Below are positions 1 to 9,589 of a stretch of 64,000 bases of DNA, one piece after another (the first letter of the stretch is position 1; each line of letters opens with the position of its first letter). The notes beneath the pieces are model-generated. The model was given only the letters and a program-made list of their open reading frames with translations. It did no database searches and was not told the DNA's origin. The translations under genes were made by a program, and so were the position numbers. Where the stretch lies: the NCBI GenBank assembly GCA_016716965.1, contig JADJUP010000045.1, positions 55,697 to 119,696 on the forward strand. Reading direction: 5' to 3'. This DNA comes from Sulfuritalea sp. (GTDB lineage: Bacteria > Pseudomonadota > Gammaproteobacteria > Burkholderiales > Rhodocyclaceae).

Positions 1-1
1 G

Positions 2-1365
<1,364 letters not shown>

Positions 1366-1369
<4 letters not shown>

Positions 1370-3744
1370 GAAGGTTTTGCCGTATCGCCGGATGCGGCGA
1401 TGCGGGCTTCGATCTCGCCCAGCAACTGTTCCAGCTTTTCCGCCAACAGGCCTGCCATGTCCGTTGCATCGGCACTCGCGGCTCTCGCCGCGATTTCGGT
1501 ACGCCCTGCCAGGAGGTGCAATTCGTCGGCAAAGAGGCTGGCGCTCGCGCCCTTGATCGAATGCGCGACGAAGGCGAGCCGTTCCAGGTCCGTGCTTGCC
1601 CTGGCCTCGCGCAGTTCGCCCAGGGCGGACGTCAGGCTATTGATCGCGATGCCGAGCATCCTGGGCAGGAAGCCCGGACGCTTGGCATGTACCTGCTCGA
1701 GCCGTGCCAGATCAAACGCTTGGGCACGCTCCGCATTTTTTGTGTCCGGCGTCATGGGGAGCGCTGTCGTGGAGGTGCCGGGCTCGGGCTTTTCGATGTG
1801 CGGCACGTGGCGTGAATGATGGCGGACCACCGACACCAGGCTCTCGATCTCGATCGGTTTGGTCAGGGTGAACTTCATGCCGGCGGCACGACATTTGTCC
1901 CTGTCCTCGTTGAAGGCGTAGGCCGTCTGTCCGACGATGGGCAGCCCGGGGTCGAGCCGACCGATCAGGGAGGCCGCTTCCAGGCCGTCCATCTCCGGCA
2001 TCTGCACATCCATCAGCACCAGATCGAAACGATCCGCGCCCGATTCGACGGCATCCACCGCCTGTTTTCCATTTTCGACCAGAGTGACGCAGGCGCCCTC
2101 CTGGACGAGGATCTCTTCCAGAACCACCCGATTCAATTCATTGTCCTCGGCGGCCAGTACCCTGATACCCGCCAAACGCTTGCCGGCGGCAATCGGTGAC
2201 CAGACCGCAGGCGAGATTTTTTGCCTTTCGACCATCGTCACGCAAGGCAGGCGGAATTCGAATTCGCTGCCGGAACCGGGCGTGCTCCTTGCCCGCAGTT
2301 GGCCACCCATCAGTGCCGCCAACTGGTGGCTGATCGCCAGGCCGAGTCCGGTACCACCGTATTTGCGGGTTGTGCTGCTGTCCCCCTGCTCGAAGGGCAG
2401 GAAGAGCTTCGCGAGCTGTTGCGGCGACATGCCGATGCCGGTATCCGTGACGCGGAACACCAGTTCGTCCCCTTGCCGGGCCGCCGCCAGGCGCACGTCG
2501 CCATGCTCGGTGAATTTCACCGCGTTGGACATCAGGTTGAGCAGCACCTGGGATATCCGCAGCGGATCACCGAGGAAGGCGGCGGGCAGGCTGACATCCT
2601 TGTCGGCAACGAGCGTGAGCTTTTTGTCTGCGGCGGGTAGTGCCAACGCGCTGATGGCTTCGTCGACGATCTGGCGCGGATCGACCGGAAACGCCTCGAT
2701 GGAGAGCTTGCCCGCTTCGATCTTGGAAAAGTCGAGCACGTCGTTGACGATCGCCATCAACAGCCGGCCCGATTCGAGGATCCGCGAAAACATCCGCAGC
2801 GAACGTTCGCGGCCCGCGGATTCACGGTGGCCGATCTGCGCCAGACCGAGCACGCCGTTCAGCGGCGTGCGGATTTCGTGGCTCATGTTGGCGAGGAACT
2901 CGCTCTTGATGTTTGCGTCGCGTTCCGCCGCGCGACGCGCCTCCTCCAGCCGCACCCGCGCCAGGTAGTCCATGCGGATCAGCAGCTCGCGCCACCAGCC
3001 GATCCCGCCGGCAAGCAGGAACACGGTCGCGACATGGTAGGCCCAGTAGGCGAACATGCCCGGCTGCGCGGCGACACCATGATGAACCGCGAACAGGAAG
3101 GCGCCGAGGATGAGGGCTCCATACGGCAGTGCGACGCGGAAGCGCAGGCCGAGGATGACAAAGATGTAGAACTCGATGAAGGTGAAATTGAGCACCCCGA
3201 CCCATGAGCGGAGTCCCATGCCGCCTTCGCGGTCGATTCCATACAGTATCCAGAACAGGCTCAGCGCCAGCGTCACCAGCATTCCGCCCATCACCGGTTG
3301 CCAGTGCTCCCGGGCGTGGCTGAAAAACGAATAGGCGATTGCGGCGCCGAGTATCGGCATCGCCACCGTGATCCGAAGGAGGTTCGTGGCGGCGCCGGGA
3401 AAGGCGAGGCGATCGACCAGGAAATCGCCGAAGATCAGCAGCAGCCCGATGCAGAGGCTGGCCTGCGCAAAGCGATAGTAGTAGTCGATGTAATAAACCT
3501 CGAACTGACGTTCGAGGCGCACATCCTTGAAACGGGGAAGCAGGCCCAGGGCGATGCCGTCAATGCCAAACGCATCGTGATCGCCAATGCCGGTGGGCAC
3601 GGTTCCATCGTCAGTCTTTTCCTTCAGGGTCGGGGTGTCGTTCATGTCATCGGCCATGCCGTGCCGAAACCGCAACTGCCGATGGCGGCTTCGGTAAAGC
3701 GGGTAGGGCGCGAAAGGATTCGCCGGAACTGGCTGCCACTGCAT
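1366..3744 (-). CDS. Hybrid sensor histidine kinase with receiver and HPt domains
   Basis: A 792-residue membrane-bound phosphorelay protein. Six or seven hydrophobic helices lie between about residues 92 and 252 with no large periplasmic domain, so the signal is probably membrane-linked. A linker leads to HisKA with the phospho-accepting His289 (NMSHEIRTPLNG), then HATPase_c (N box LMSNAVKF, G boxes DTGIGMS and GTGLGLA), a receiver domain with Asp579 (LVLMDVQMPEMDG), and an HPt domain with His727 (AHSIKGASAS). All modules of a His-Asp-His relay are present, but no cognate regulator is adjacent. The start is uncertain: Met30 (MADD, 3657) or Met34 (MNDT, 3645) are plausible and no clear Shine-Dalgarno sequence decides. 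The gene is convergent with rep. Confidence 0.93.
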
Positions 3745-3895
3745 CCGCGCAGACTATGCACAAAGTAATAGCTCTTTGATTTACAAGGGGTTAGCTTAAG
3801 CCTGTGGCGATATTCGGCATTTGATCCAGATCATCGATCCGTCTTTGCACCAAGGCCGTCGGCTGCAGCGGCACGCGGCGGCCCCCGGCGGATCG

Positions 3896-3926
3896 AAAAA
3901 CAAAAGGGACCGCAAGCGGTCCCTTT
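3896..3926 (-). terminator. Rho-independent terminator of the cytochrome gene
   Basis: A perfect 11 bp stem (AAAGGGACCGC / GCGGTCCCTTT, AA loop) at 3903-3926 is followed, read on the minus strand, by the T-rich run TTTTGTTTTT. It sits directly after the stop codon of the cytochrome gene. Confidence 0.85.
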
Positions 3927-3952
3927 CAGACGACGCCGGCAGTGCGGCTGGA

Positions 3953-4393
3953 TTACTTTTTCGCAGCGGGTTCCTTGAAACTGGCGCCCGACTTGTTCGC
4001 CATGTAAACAATGGCGCGCGCCAGTTCCGCATCGTTCGCGTCAGAGGCGCCGCGGGGCGGCATGGCGTTCTTGCCGGCAATCGCCGATTTCATCAGGCCA
4101 TCGAGTCCCAGCGCGATGCGCGGTGCCCAGGCCGCCTTGTCGCCCAGTTTTGGTGCATTGGCCACGCCCGCCTCGTGACACGCGCCGCACACTGCCTTGT
4201 AGATCTGCTCGCCGCTGCGGCTGCCCGCCGCCGCCGCACCAGTTGCCGCGGCCATTTCCACCCGCGACACCGGCGCGATGCGCTTGCTGATGGCTTCCTC
4301 ATCACCCGCGGGACGACTGCCCATGGCGAAAGCACTGACTGAGAGTACGAATACGCCCGCTGCGGCGAGGGTACGGCTATTCACGTGTGCCAT
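3953..4393 (-). CDS. Cytochrome c5-type monohaem protein
   Basis: A small periplasmic electron carrier of about 146 residues. A signal peptide (SRTLAAAGVFVLSVSAFA) is followed by an Ala-rich linker and a class I cytochrome c fold. The haem-binding motif CGACH and a distal Met in the NAMPPRG loop are visible. The GEQIYKAVCGACHEAGVANAPKLGD region is typical of the cytochrome c5/CycB family, although no disulfide-forming Cys pair beyond CxxCH is seen. The chosen ATG (4393) has GGGAAG six bases upstream; an ATG six bases further upstream overlaps that site. The gene is single and closed by a strong terminator. The redox partner cannot be told from the context. Confidence 0.9.
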   Translation of the reverse strand: MAHVNSRTLAAAGVFVLSVSAFAMGSRPAGDEEAISKRIAPVSRVEMAAATGAAAAGSRSGEQIYKAVCGACHEAGVANAPKLGDKAAWAPRIALGLDGLMKSAIAGKNAMPPRGASDANDAELARAIVYMANKSGASFKEPAAKK

Positions 4394-4496
4394 GAGCATC
4401 TTCCCGAGAGAGTCGAACAGAGGGCGCGATTATATCGGAATCGCCCGCCGGCATTGGACGCAGCCACCCGAACGCGCTATGCTTCGCCCCCTCCGC

Positions 4497-4572
4497 GCGC
4501 TCGTAGCTCAATGGATAGAGTACTGGCCTCCGAAGCCAGGGGTTGTGGGTTCGATCCCCGCCGAGCGCGCCA
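4497..4572 (+). tRNA. tRNA-Arg (anticodon CCG)
   Basis: A 76-nt cloverleaf. The acceptor stem GCGCTCG pairs with CGAGCGC, discriminator G, and an encoded CCA. The anticodon stem-loop CTGGCCTCCGAAGCCAG carries CCG, which reads CGG codons. The T arm contains GGTTCGATCCC. Confidence 0.97.
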
Positions 4573-4609
4573 CTCCCTGATGCAGAGTTATCCGACATGC
4601 TTGTCTTTG

Positions 4610-4632
4610 AAAGTCGGCGCTGGCGACACGGC
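4610..4632 (+). repeat. Dispersed AAGTCGGCGC repeat, short form
   Basis: Matches the short form (AAGTCGGCG joined to CTGGCGACACGGC) of a repeat found at seven other places in the window. It lies between the tRNA gene and the HNH gene. Confidence 0.7.
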
Positions 4633-4718
4633 AGATTGGATGCAGGAGCGCCGCCATTCTTCGTGAGCGCCGTGTTGATGATTTCCCCGGAACCGCCGCT
4701 GCGATTGGGTGAAATGCA

Positions 4719-5651
4719 ATGAGCCTCGATGCTTACAAAAAGAAGCTGACGCTCCTGAATATCAACCGGACAAGCCCGCACAAGATTTGCATGCTTTTGG
4801 CGGTCCTCGACCTTGCGCGAAGCGGCGCACTGAATGCAAACCGAATCGAGTATTCCCCATCCTTGCTGGAGCGGTATGCACGCTATTTCGCCGCGGTTCG
4901 CGGCGACAGAGACCATCCGAATCCCTACTTCCCGTTTTTCCACCTGACGGGAAAATTGAAGGGAGGAGATGCCAGCTTTTGGCACGCGGTGCCGGTGCCT
5001 GGGCGCGAAACGGTGCTCGATGAAATGAGGACTGCCCGCGGGGCGCGTGACATCACGGAGAACATTTCCCATGTCGAGCTTGATCCCGAGTTGTTTCGCC
5101 TGCTCCAGAATCCCTCGGCCGTCGAAGAGCTTGCCGGCACACTCGCCACGCACTGGTTTGGTCGTGATATCGGTGATCTGCACTCCGTAGTCGATCAGGG
5201 AAAGCGAATCAGTCGGTACGAGCGCCGCTTGCGGCAGCCCGGCGTGGAATCATTGTCCGAACCCGACCCGCCGGAGTACGTGAGAAGCCCGGCGTTCCGT
5301 CGTGTGGTTACGGAGCTGTATGACTACCGGTGTGCCGCCACAGGCTTGCGGCTGCTTCTCAATGACATGGCGATGGTTGAGGCGGCGCATATTCGCCCCT
5401 TCAGTGACAGCGGAGATGATGATCCGCGCAATGGCCTTGCACTGACTCCGGACATGCACTGGGCGATGGATGCTTTCCTGATCGCGCCGGGACCGGACTA
5501 CAAGTGGCATGTCACCCGCCAACTGGACACCCGGATACCGGACCACAAGATCCTCACCGACCTGGACGGAAAATCATTGTTCCTGCCGCGAGAGCAAAGA
5601 ATGTATCCAAGGCGGGACGTCCTTGAATGGCGACTCAGCCAGCTTGAATGA
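4719..5651 (+). CDS. HNH endonuclease domain protein
   Basis: A 310-residue protein with a C-terminal HNH nuclease module (about residues 205-270): YDYRCAATG, then EAAHIRPF carrying the catalytic His, then DPRNGLALTPDMHWAMD with the Asn and last His. This resembles the HNH_2 family seen in modification-dependent restriction enzymes. The N-terminal half (LLNINRTSPHKICMLLAVLDL) resembles a helical domain common in such putative restriction proteins. No methyltransferase gene is adjacent, so a stand-alone nuclease acting on modified or foreign DNA is possible but not shown. It sits directly downstream of a tRNA gene, a frequent landing site for acquired genes. GGGTGAA precedes the ATG. Confidence 0.8.
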   Translation: MSLDAYKKKLTLLNINRTSPHKICMLLAVLDLARSGALNANRIEYSPSLLERYARYFAAVRGDRDHPNPYFPFFHLTGKLKGGDASFWHAVPVPGRETVLDEMRTARGARDITENISHVELDPELFRLLQNPSAVEELAGTLATHWFGRDIGDLHSVVDQGKRISRYERRLRQPGVESLSEPDPPEYVRSPAFRRVVTELYDYRCAATGLRLLLNDMAMVEAAHIRPFSDSGDDDPRNGLALTPDMHWAMDAFLIAPGPDYKWHVTRQLDTRIPDHKILTDLDGKSLFLPREQRMYPRRDVLEWRLSQLE

Positions 5652-5696
5652 GGCGCCTGGCCGCCGTTCGGCCGGCGCCGACTTTGTGGGCTGGAC

Positions 5697-6077
5697 TCAT
5701 GGCCAATACTTGGCCTTATCCGGCAGCACCCAGCGCACGCCGCCGCGCGGGTCGCGGCCGTCGCCGGCATAGCGCGGGATCAGGTGGATGTGCAGGTGGC
5801 CGACGGTCTGTCCGGCGGCAGGGCCATCGTTGATGCCTATGTTGTAGGCGTCGGGGTGGAGTTCGACATCGAGCCTGGCCTTGGCTTGGTCCAGCAGGTG
5901 CAGCATGTCGTCCCGTTCGGCGGGCGTGGTTTCGAAGAACGAGCGGACATGCCGGCGCGGGATGATGAGCGTGTGTCCGGGCGACACCGGAAAGCCGTCG
6001 GTGATGGCGGCGGCGAGGCCGGTTTCGCCGACGATGCGCGCCGTTGCGATGGTGCAGAACGGGCAGGGGCGATTCAT
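5697..6077 (-). CDS. HIT family nucleotide-binding hydrolase
   Basis: A 126-residue histidine-triad protein. The triad is seen as GHLHIHLIPR (HxHxHxx) near residue 95. The N-terminal CPFC pair with later histidines may bind zinc. HIT proteins hydrolyse or transfer nucleotidyl groups, with the middle His of the triad as nucleophile. The length is usual for bacterial HIT (about 110-140). It is separated from the downstream ketopantoate-reductase-like gene by about 70 bases; its cellular substrate cannot be inferred. Confidence 0.9.
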   Translation of the reverse strand: MNRPCPFCTIATARIVGETGLAAAITDGFPVSPGHTLIIPRRHVRSFFETTPAERDDMLHLLDQAKARLDVELHPDAYNIGINDGPAAGQTVGHLHIHLIPRYAGDGRDPRGGVRWVLPDKAKYWP

Positions 6078-6147
6078 TCGGGAGGGTCTGTGTCCATGTC
6101 ACGGTCCCGGTGGGTGAAAGCGGCCGCCGTGACCCCGGATCGCTTGC

Positions 6148-7038
6148 TCAACGGTTGCCTTCCAGCAGCCGGACCAACGCATGGATGGTGCGATTGACCG
6201 GTGTGGCGATGCCAAGCGCCGCGCCGCGCCGCAGCACGTAACCGTTGATATGGTCGATCTCGCTCTTCCTGCCGCGCGCGACGTCGTGCGCGGTCGAGGA
6301 TTTCTGCGTCGCCATCGAGGCCGCGATGGCGGCTACCGCGGCGCGAATGTCGCCGGGCACCGTGACACCGTCGGCCTGGGCCACGGCGAGGCATTCGGCG
6401 ACGATGTCATCCATCACGCCGGCGATGCCTTCGCCGGGCGCGATGCGGCCGTAGGGTAGCTGGGTGATGGCCGAGAGGCCGTTGTAGACGCAATTGATGA
6501 TCAGCTTGGCCCACAGGGCGCCGGTGACGTTGTCGGAGACTGTTACCGGGACGCCGGCCAGGGCGAATTCGGCGATGACCTCGGCACTGCGGTCGAAGGG
6601 CCCGATCACAAGTTCGCCGCGCCCGTGGTGGCGCAGGTGGCCCGGCCCTGCCATTTCGGTGGCGACGTAGACCACGGCCGGATGCACCGGCCGCTCCAGC
6701 GCCGCCTGCAGGCGTTCGGCATTGTCGTAGCCGTTCTGCAGGCTCAGCACGATGGCATCGGGCGCGAGATGCGGCGCCATTTCGGCGGCCGCCTGCAGGG
6801 TGTCGGTGGACTTCACGCAGCACAGCACCATGTCGGCGCCGGCGATGCCGGCGGCGTCGGTGCGCGCCGCTACCCTGACGTGCTCCTGGAAGCTCAGGGT
6901 CTCCATGTAGAGGCCGTCGCGATTGATGGCATCGGCATGCTGCGGGCGGCCGATCAGCACCACTTCGCGGCCGGCGCGGGCCAGCATGCCGCCGTAGAAA
7001 CAGCCGACGGCCCCGGCGCCGAGCACTGCGGTCTTCAT
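6148..7038 (-). CDS. 2-dehydropantoate 2-reductase-like oxidoreductase (PanE/ApbA family)
   Basis: 296 residues. The N-terminal Rossmann fold has GAGAVGCFYGG and binds NADPH, and the C-terminal helical ApbA_C domain carries a conserved Lys-Asn patch (WAKLIINCVYNGLSAITQ). In PanE this fold reduces ketopantoate to pantoate for pantothenate and CoA synthesis. Many ApbA paralogues have other substrates, so the exact reaction is only likely. I chose the start at MKTAVLGAG, because upstream in-frame sequence overlaps the hemerythrin gene and is not family-like. The ATG lies four bases after the stop codon of the hemerythrin gene, so the two are probably cotranscribed. Confidence 0.85.
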   Translation of the reverse strand: MKTAVLGAGAVGCFYGGMLARAGREVVLIGRPQHADAINRDGLYMETLSFQEHVRVAARTDAAGIAGADMVLCCVKSTDTLQAAAEMAPHLAPDAIVLSLQNGYDNAERLQAALERPVHPAVVYVATEMAGPGHLRHHGRGELVIGPFDRSAEVIAEFALAGVPVTVSDNVTGALWAKLIINCVYNGLSAITQLPYGRIAPGEGIAGVMDDIVAECLAVAQADGVTVPGDIRAAVAAIAASMATQKSSTAHDVARGRKSEIDHINGYVLRRGAALGIATPVNRTIHALVRLLEGNR

Positions 7039-7042
7039 GGCC

Positions 7043-7471
7043 TCAGCTTCCCAGCTTGGCGGCGGCGAAGCGCGCCGTGACGGTGTCCATGCTGCCGATG
7101 TGCGCCACCAGCCAATCGCCCACCGCATGGTCCAGCCAGTGGCACAGGGACTCAATGTCGCCATGCTGCTTCCAGTGGGCGATGCGTTGCGCCATGTCGG
7201 TCAGCACGCTGTCATGCTCACCCTTGTGCACCGCAAAGACCGGAAAGTCCGTTTCGAGCATGACCTTCTCCTCGTCGGCGAAGTGGCGCATGGTATGGGC
7301 GTGAAGTTCGTCCAGCATGACGTCGATGCCGGCCGTGGTGCCGGTGGCGATTCGCTCCAGCAGCTTTTCGCGCAGTTCGGCGAATTCCTGATGATCGCGA
7401 TTCATGAAGTCGAGCTCGACCTGTGGAAAGGAAAGGCGATGGGTGTTCATGGCTGGCGTGTTCCCGTTCAT
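7043..7471 (-). CDS. Bacteriohemerythrin
   Basis: A four-helix di-iron O2-binding protein. The ligand pattern is complete: RDHQEF (His), HTMRHFADEE (His and Glu), HKGEHD (His), and WLVAHIGSMD (His and Asp). Soluble bacteriohemerythrins carry or sense oxygen and are common in microaerophilic or motile proteobacteria. The start could be the ATG at 7471 (MNGN) or the ATG at 7450 (MNTH). The gene lies immediately upstream of the PanE-like gene and close to three chemoreceptor genes. Confidence 0.9.
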   Translation of the reverse strand: MNGNTPAMNTHRLSFPQVELDFMNRDHQEFAELREKLLERIATGTTAGIDVMLDELHAHTMRHFADEEKVMLETDFPVFAVHKGEHDSVLTDMAQRIAHWKQHGDIESLCHWLDHAVGDWLVAHIGSMDTVTARFAAAKLGS

Positions 7472-7629
7472 GACCGCGCGCCGGGCGGGCCGAATCGACA
7501 ATTTGCCGGACCCATGGGCCGGCGCTGCCGACAATTCTAGTATGCGCGACAGGATTGCGGCGCGTGCGGGCAGGCGGCATGAATGCCGTTCCGCCGGGAC
7601 CGGGCGCGTCCGGCCATCGGGATCTACGC

Positions 7630-9243
7630 TTAGGTCCGGCGACCTGCGCGCTCGATCGCCGCGATGTGGAAGAAGGTCATGAGTTCCTGCAACTGTTCCG
7701 CCTGACCACCCATCTCTTCGGCCGTGGCGGCCAGTTCCTCGGAGGCCGACGCGTTCTGCTGCGTGGCCTTGTTCAACTGCCCCATGGCGCCGTTGATCTG
7801 GCCCACGCCGGCACTCTGTTCCTGGCTGGCGGCGGCGATCTCCTGCACGAGGTCGGAGGTCTTCTTGATGCTGGGCACCATCTCGTCCAGCAGCTTGCCG
7901 GCCTGTTCGGCCATCTTCACGGAGGACCCGGCCAGTTGCCCGATCTCCTGCGCGGCGACCTGGCTGCGTTCGGCCAGCTTGCGAACTTCGGCGGCGACCA
8001 CCGCGAAGCCCTTGCCGTGCTCGCCGGCGCGCGCCGCTTCGATCGCGGCATTCAGGGCCAGCAGGTTGGTCTGGTAGGCGATGTCGTCGATGATGCCGAT
8101 CTTGCCGGCGATGGACTTCATGGCTTCGACCGTGTCCTTCACCGCCTTGCCGCCCTGTTCGGCCTGGGCCGAGGACTGGGTGGCCATGTTGTCGGTGATG
8201 CGGGCGTTCTCGGTGTTCTGCGTGATGCTGGCGGTCATCTGCTCGATGGACGCCGTGGTTTCCTCGACGGACGCGGCCTGCTCGCTGGAAGACTGCGACA
8301 GCGATTGCGCCGTGGCCGAGACCTGGCCGGAGGCGTTCGACAGGGCATCGGCCGCAACCTTGACCTCGCCGATGATCTGGTTGAGGCGGGCGACCAGGTC
8401 ACGCAGCCCCGCAAGCACGCTGCTCTTGTCTCCCGGACGGAGGTGGATCTCGACCGACAGGTCGCCGTTCGCCACCTGGTTGACCATCTTGGCGGCATAG
8501 GCGGGCTCACAGCCCAGTTGGCGCCCGATGCCGGTGCCGATGCGCCACATCGCCACGCCGAGGAAAGTCATGATGGCCAAAGCGATGCCGCCCAGAATGG
8601 TGCCCTGGCGGCGGAATTCGGTTTCCACGTCGTCGATGTAGATGCCCGACCCGACAACCCAGCCCCAGGCGTCCATCTTCTTCACGAACGACAACTTGAG
8701 GTAGAGCTCGTCGGTGACGCCGCCGCCGGTCTTGGGTTTCGGCCACATGTATTCGACATAGCCCTGCCCCGCCTTTTCCACCACCTGGTTGAAGCTGACG
8801 AAGAGGTTCCTGCCGTCCAGCGCGATGGACTTGCCGTCGATCCCGGGCTGCATCGAGGTGGCCTTGTTGAACTTGGGATCGTCCAGCACCTTGCCGTCCA
8901 GCGCCGGTACCGTCGGGTGCATCACCATCGTCGGCACCGGTTTGCCGAGATCGTTGATCCAGAAGTACTCGGTATTTTCGTAGCGCAGGTCCTTGATGGC
9001 GCGGATCGCCTGCGCCTGCGCCTCCTCCAGGGGAAGCTTGCCGGCCTTTTCCAGGCTGTGGAAGCCTTCGGCCAGCTTGTGGGCGACTTCGACCAGCGCC
9101 TTGGTCTTCTGCTTGCGGCCTTCGATCAGGTTGTTGCGTACCTGCATGACCGAGACCAGGCAGAGCAGCAACAGGCCAAGCAGCATGACGGCCGAAAGAA
9201 GCAGCATCCTGACGCGGACATTCGACATTCTGGAGAGGTTCAT
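7630..9243 (-). CDS. Methyl-accepting chemotaxis protein with Cache sensor
   Basis: About 537 residues. TM1 (MLLLSAVMLLGLLLLCLVSVM) is followed by a periplasmic single Cache (sCache_2-like) domain with YFWINDLG and VMHPTVPALDGK, TM2 near residue 195, HAMP, and an MCP signalling domain. The hairpin tip IDDIAYQTNLLALNAAIEAARAGEHGKG is canonical. There is no C-terminal CheR/CheB pentapeptide. The ligand is likely a small organic acid, as for related Cache MCPs; this is inference. The chosen ATG has GGGAG six bases upstream. It is the first of three MCP genes in a row and has a long leader. Confidence 0.92.
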   Translation of the reverse strand: MNLSRMSNVRVRMLLLSAVMLLGLLLLCLVSVMQVRNNLIEGRKQKTKALVEVAHKLAEGFHSLEKAGKLPLEEAQAQAIRAIKDLRYENTEYFWINDLGKPVPTMVMHPTVPALDGKVLDDPKFNKATSMQPGIDGKSIALDGRNLFVSFNQVVEKAGQGYVEYMWPKPKTGGGVTDELYLKLSFVKKMDAWGWVVGSGIYIDDVETEFRRQGTILGGIALAIMTFLGVAMWRIGTGIGRQLGCEPAYAAKMVNQVANGDLSVEIHLRPGDKSSVLAGLRDLVARLNQIIGEVKVAADALSNASGQVSATAQSLSQSSSEQAASVEETTASIEQMTASITQNTENARITDNMATQSSAQAEQGGKAVKDTVEAMKSIAGKIGIIDDIAYQTNLLALNAAIEAARAGEHGKGFAVVAAEVRKLAERSQVAAQEIGQLAGSSVKMAEQAGKLLDEMVPSIKKTSDLVQEIAAASQEQSAGVGQINGAMGQLNKATQQNASASEELAATAEEMGGQAEQLQELMTFFHIAAIERAGRRT

Positions 9244-9589
9244 TTCCGGCTCCCGTGGCAAGCATGGGCATACTCCGGGCCGGCTGGGGTCCGGAACTCC
9301 CACGCGGTTCGAACACCGGGCCGGGATCTCCTCCGTGGCCGCGGTCCCACATCCAATCGGCTTGCGCCCGAAGGGTGCAAGCCGCTTCCTCCGTTACTCC
9401 CCTGGCGCTATTCCGGGCGGCCCGTCGCCTTGTTCGCTGCGATCCGGCCTCCGGTTTCTACACGGCTTTATCGTCCGCGCTTTTGCTTCGAATGGCAATT
9501 GAACATGTCTTGACGATTGGGCGCCATGCGTATTTCTACGCAGCGGGCCCGGATTCCCCGAAACGGGCACAGACTTGTCCGCCCCGCGC
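9244..9589. other. Long intergenic leader between two MCP genes
   Basis: 346 bases without a convincing gene. On the minus strand it is the 5' region of the Cache MCP and also follows the end of the upstream haem MCP gene. The only clear structure is a strong hairpin at 9358-9384, described separately. Confidence 0.6.
9358..9384 (-). promoter_or_regulatory. Stable hairpin in the 5' leader of the Cache MCP gene
   Basis: An 8 bp perfect stem CGGCTTGC / GCAAGCCG enclosing a further GCCC/GGGT stem and GAA loop. It lies about 115 bases upstream of the MCP start codon and has no U-tract on either side, so it is not a terminator. Its role is unknown. Confidence 0.5.

Noticed and set aside
4497..5651. 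A genomic island inserted at tRNA-Arg
   Set aside because: Only the HNH gene follows, with no integrase and no repeat of the tRNA 3' end; housekeeping-type genes resume at once.
9300..9500. A c-di-GMP (GEMM) riboswitch before the Cache MCP gene
   Set aside because: The conserved GEMM core sequence and tetraloop receptor are not found; only an isolated hairpin is clear.
7555..9513. A 652-codon open frame on the plus strand across the first MCP gene
   Set aside because: High-G+C antisense shadow; the minus-strand MCP has full domain structure and the shadow has no family features.
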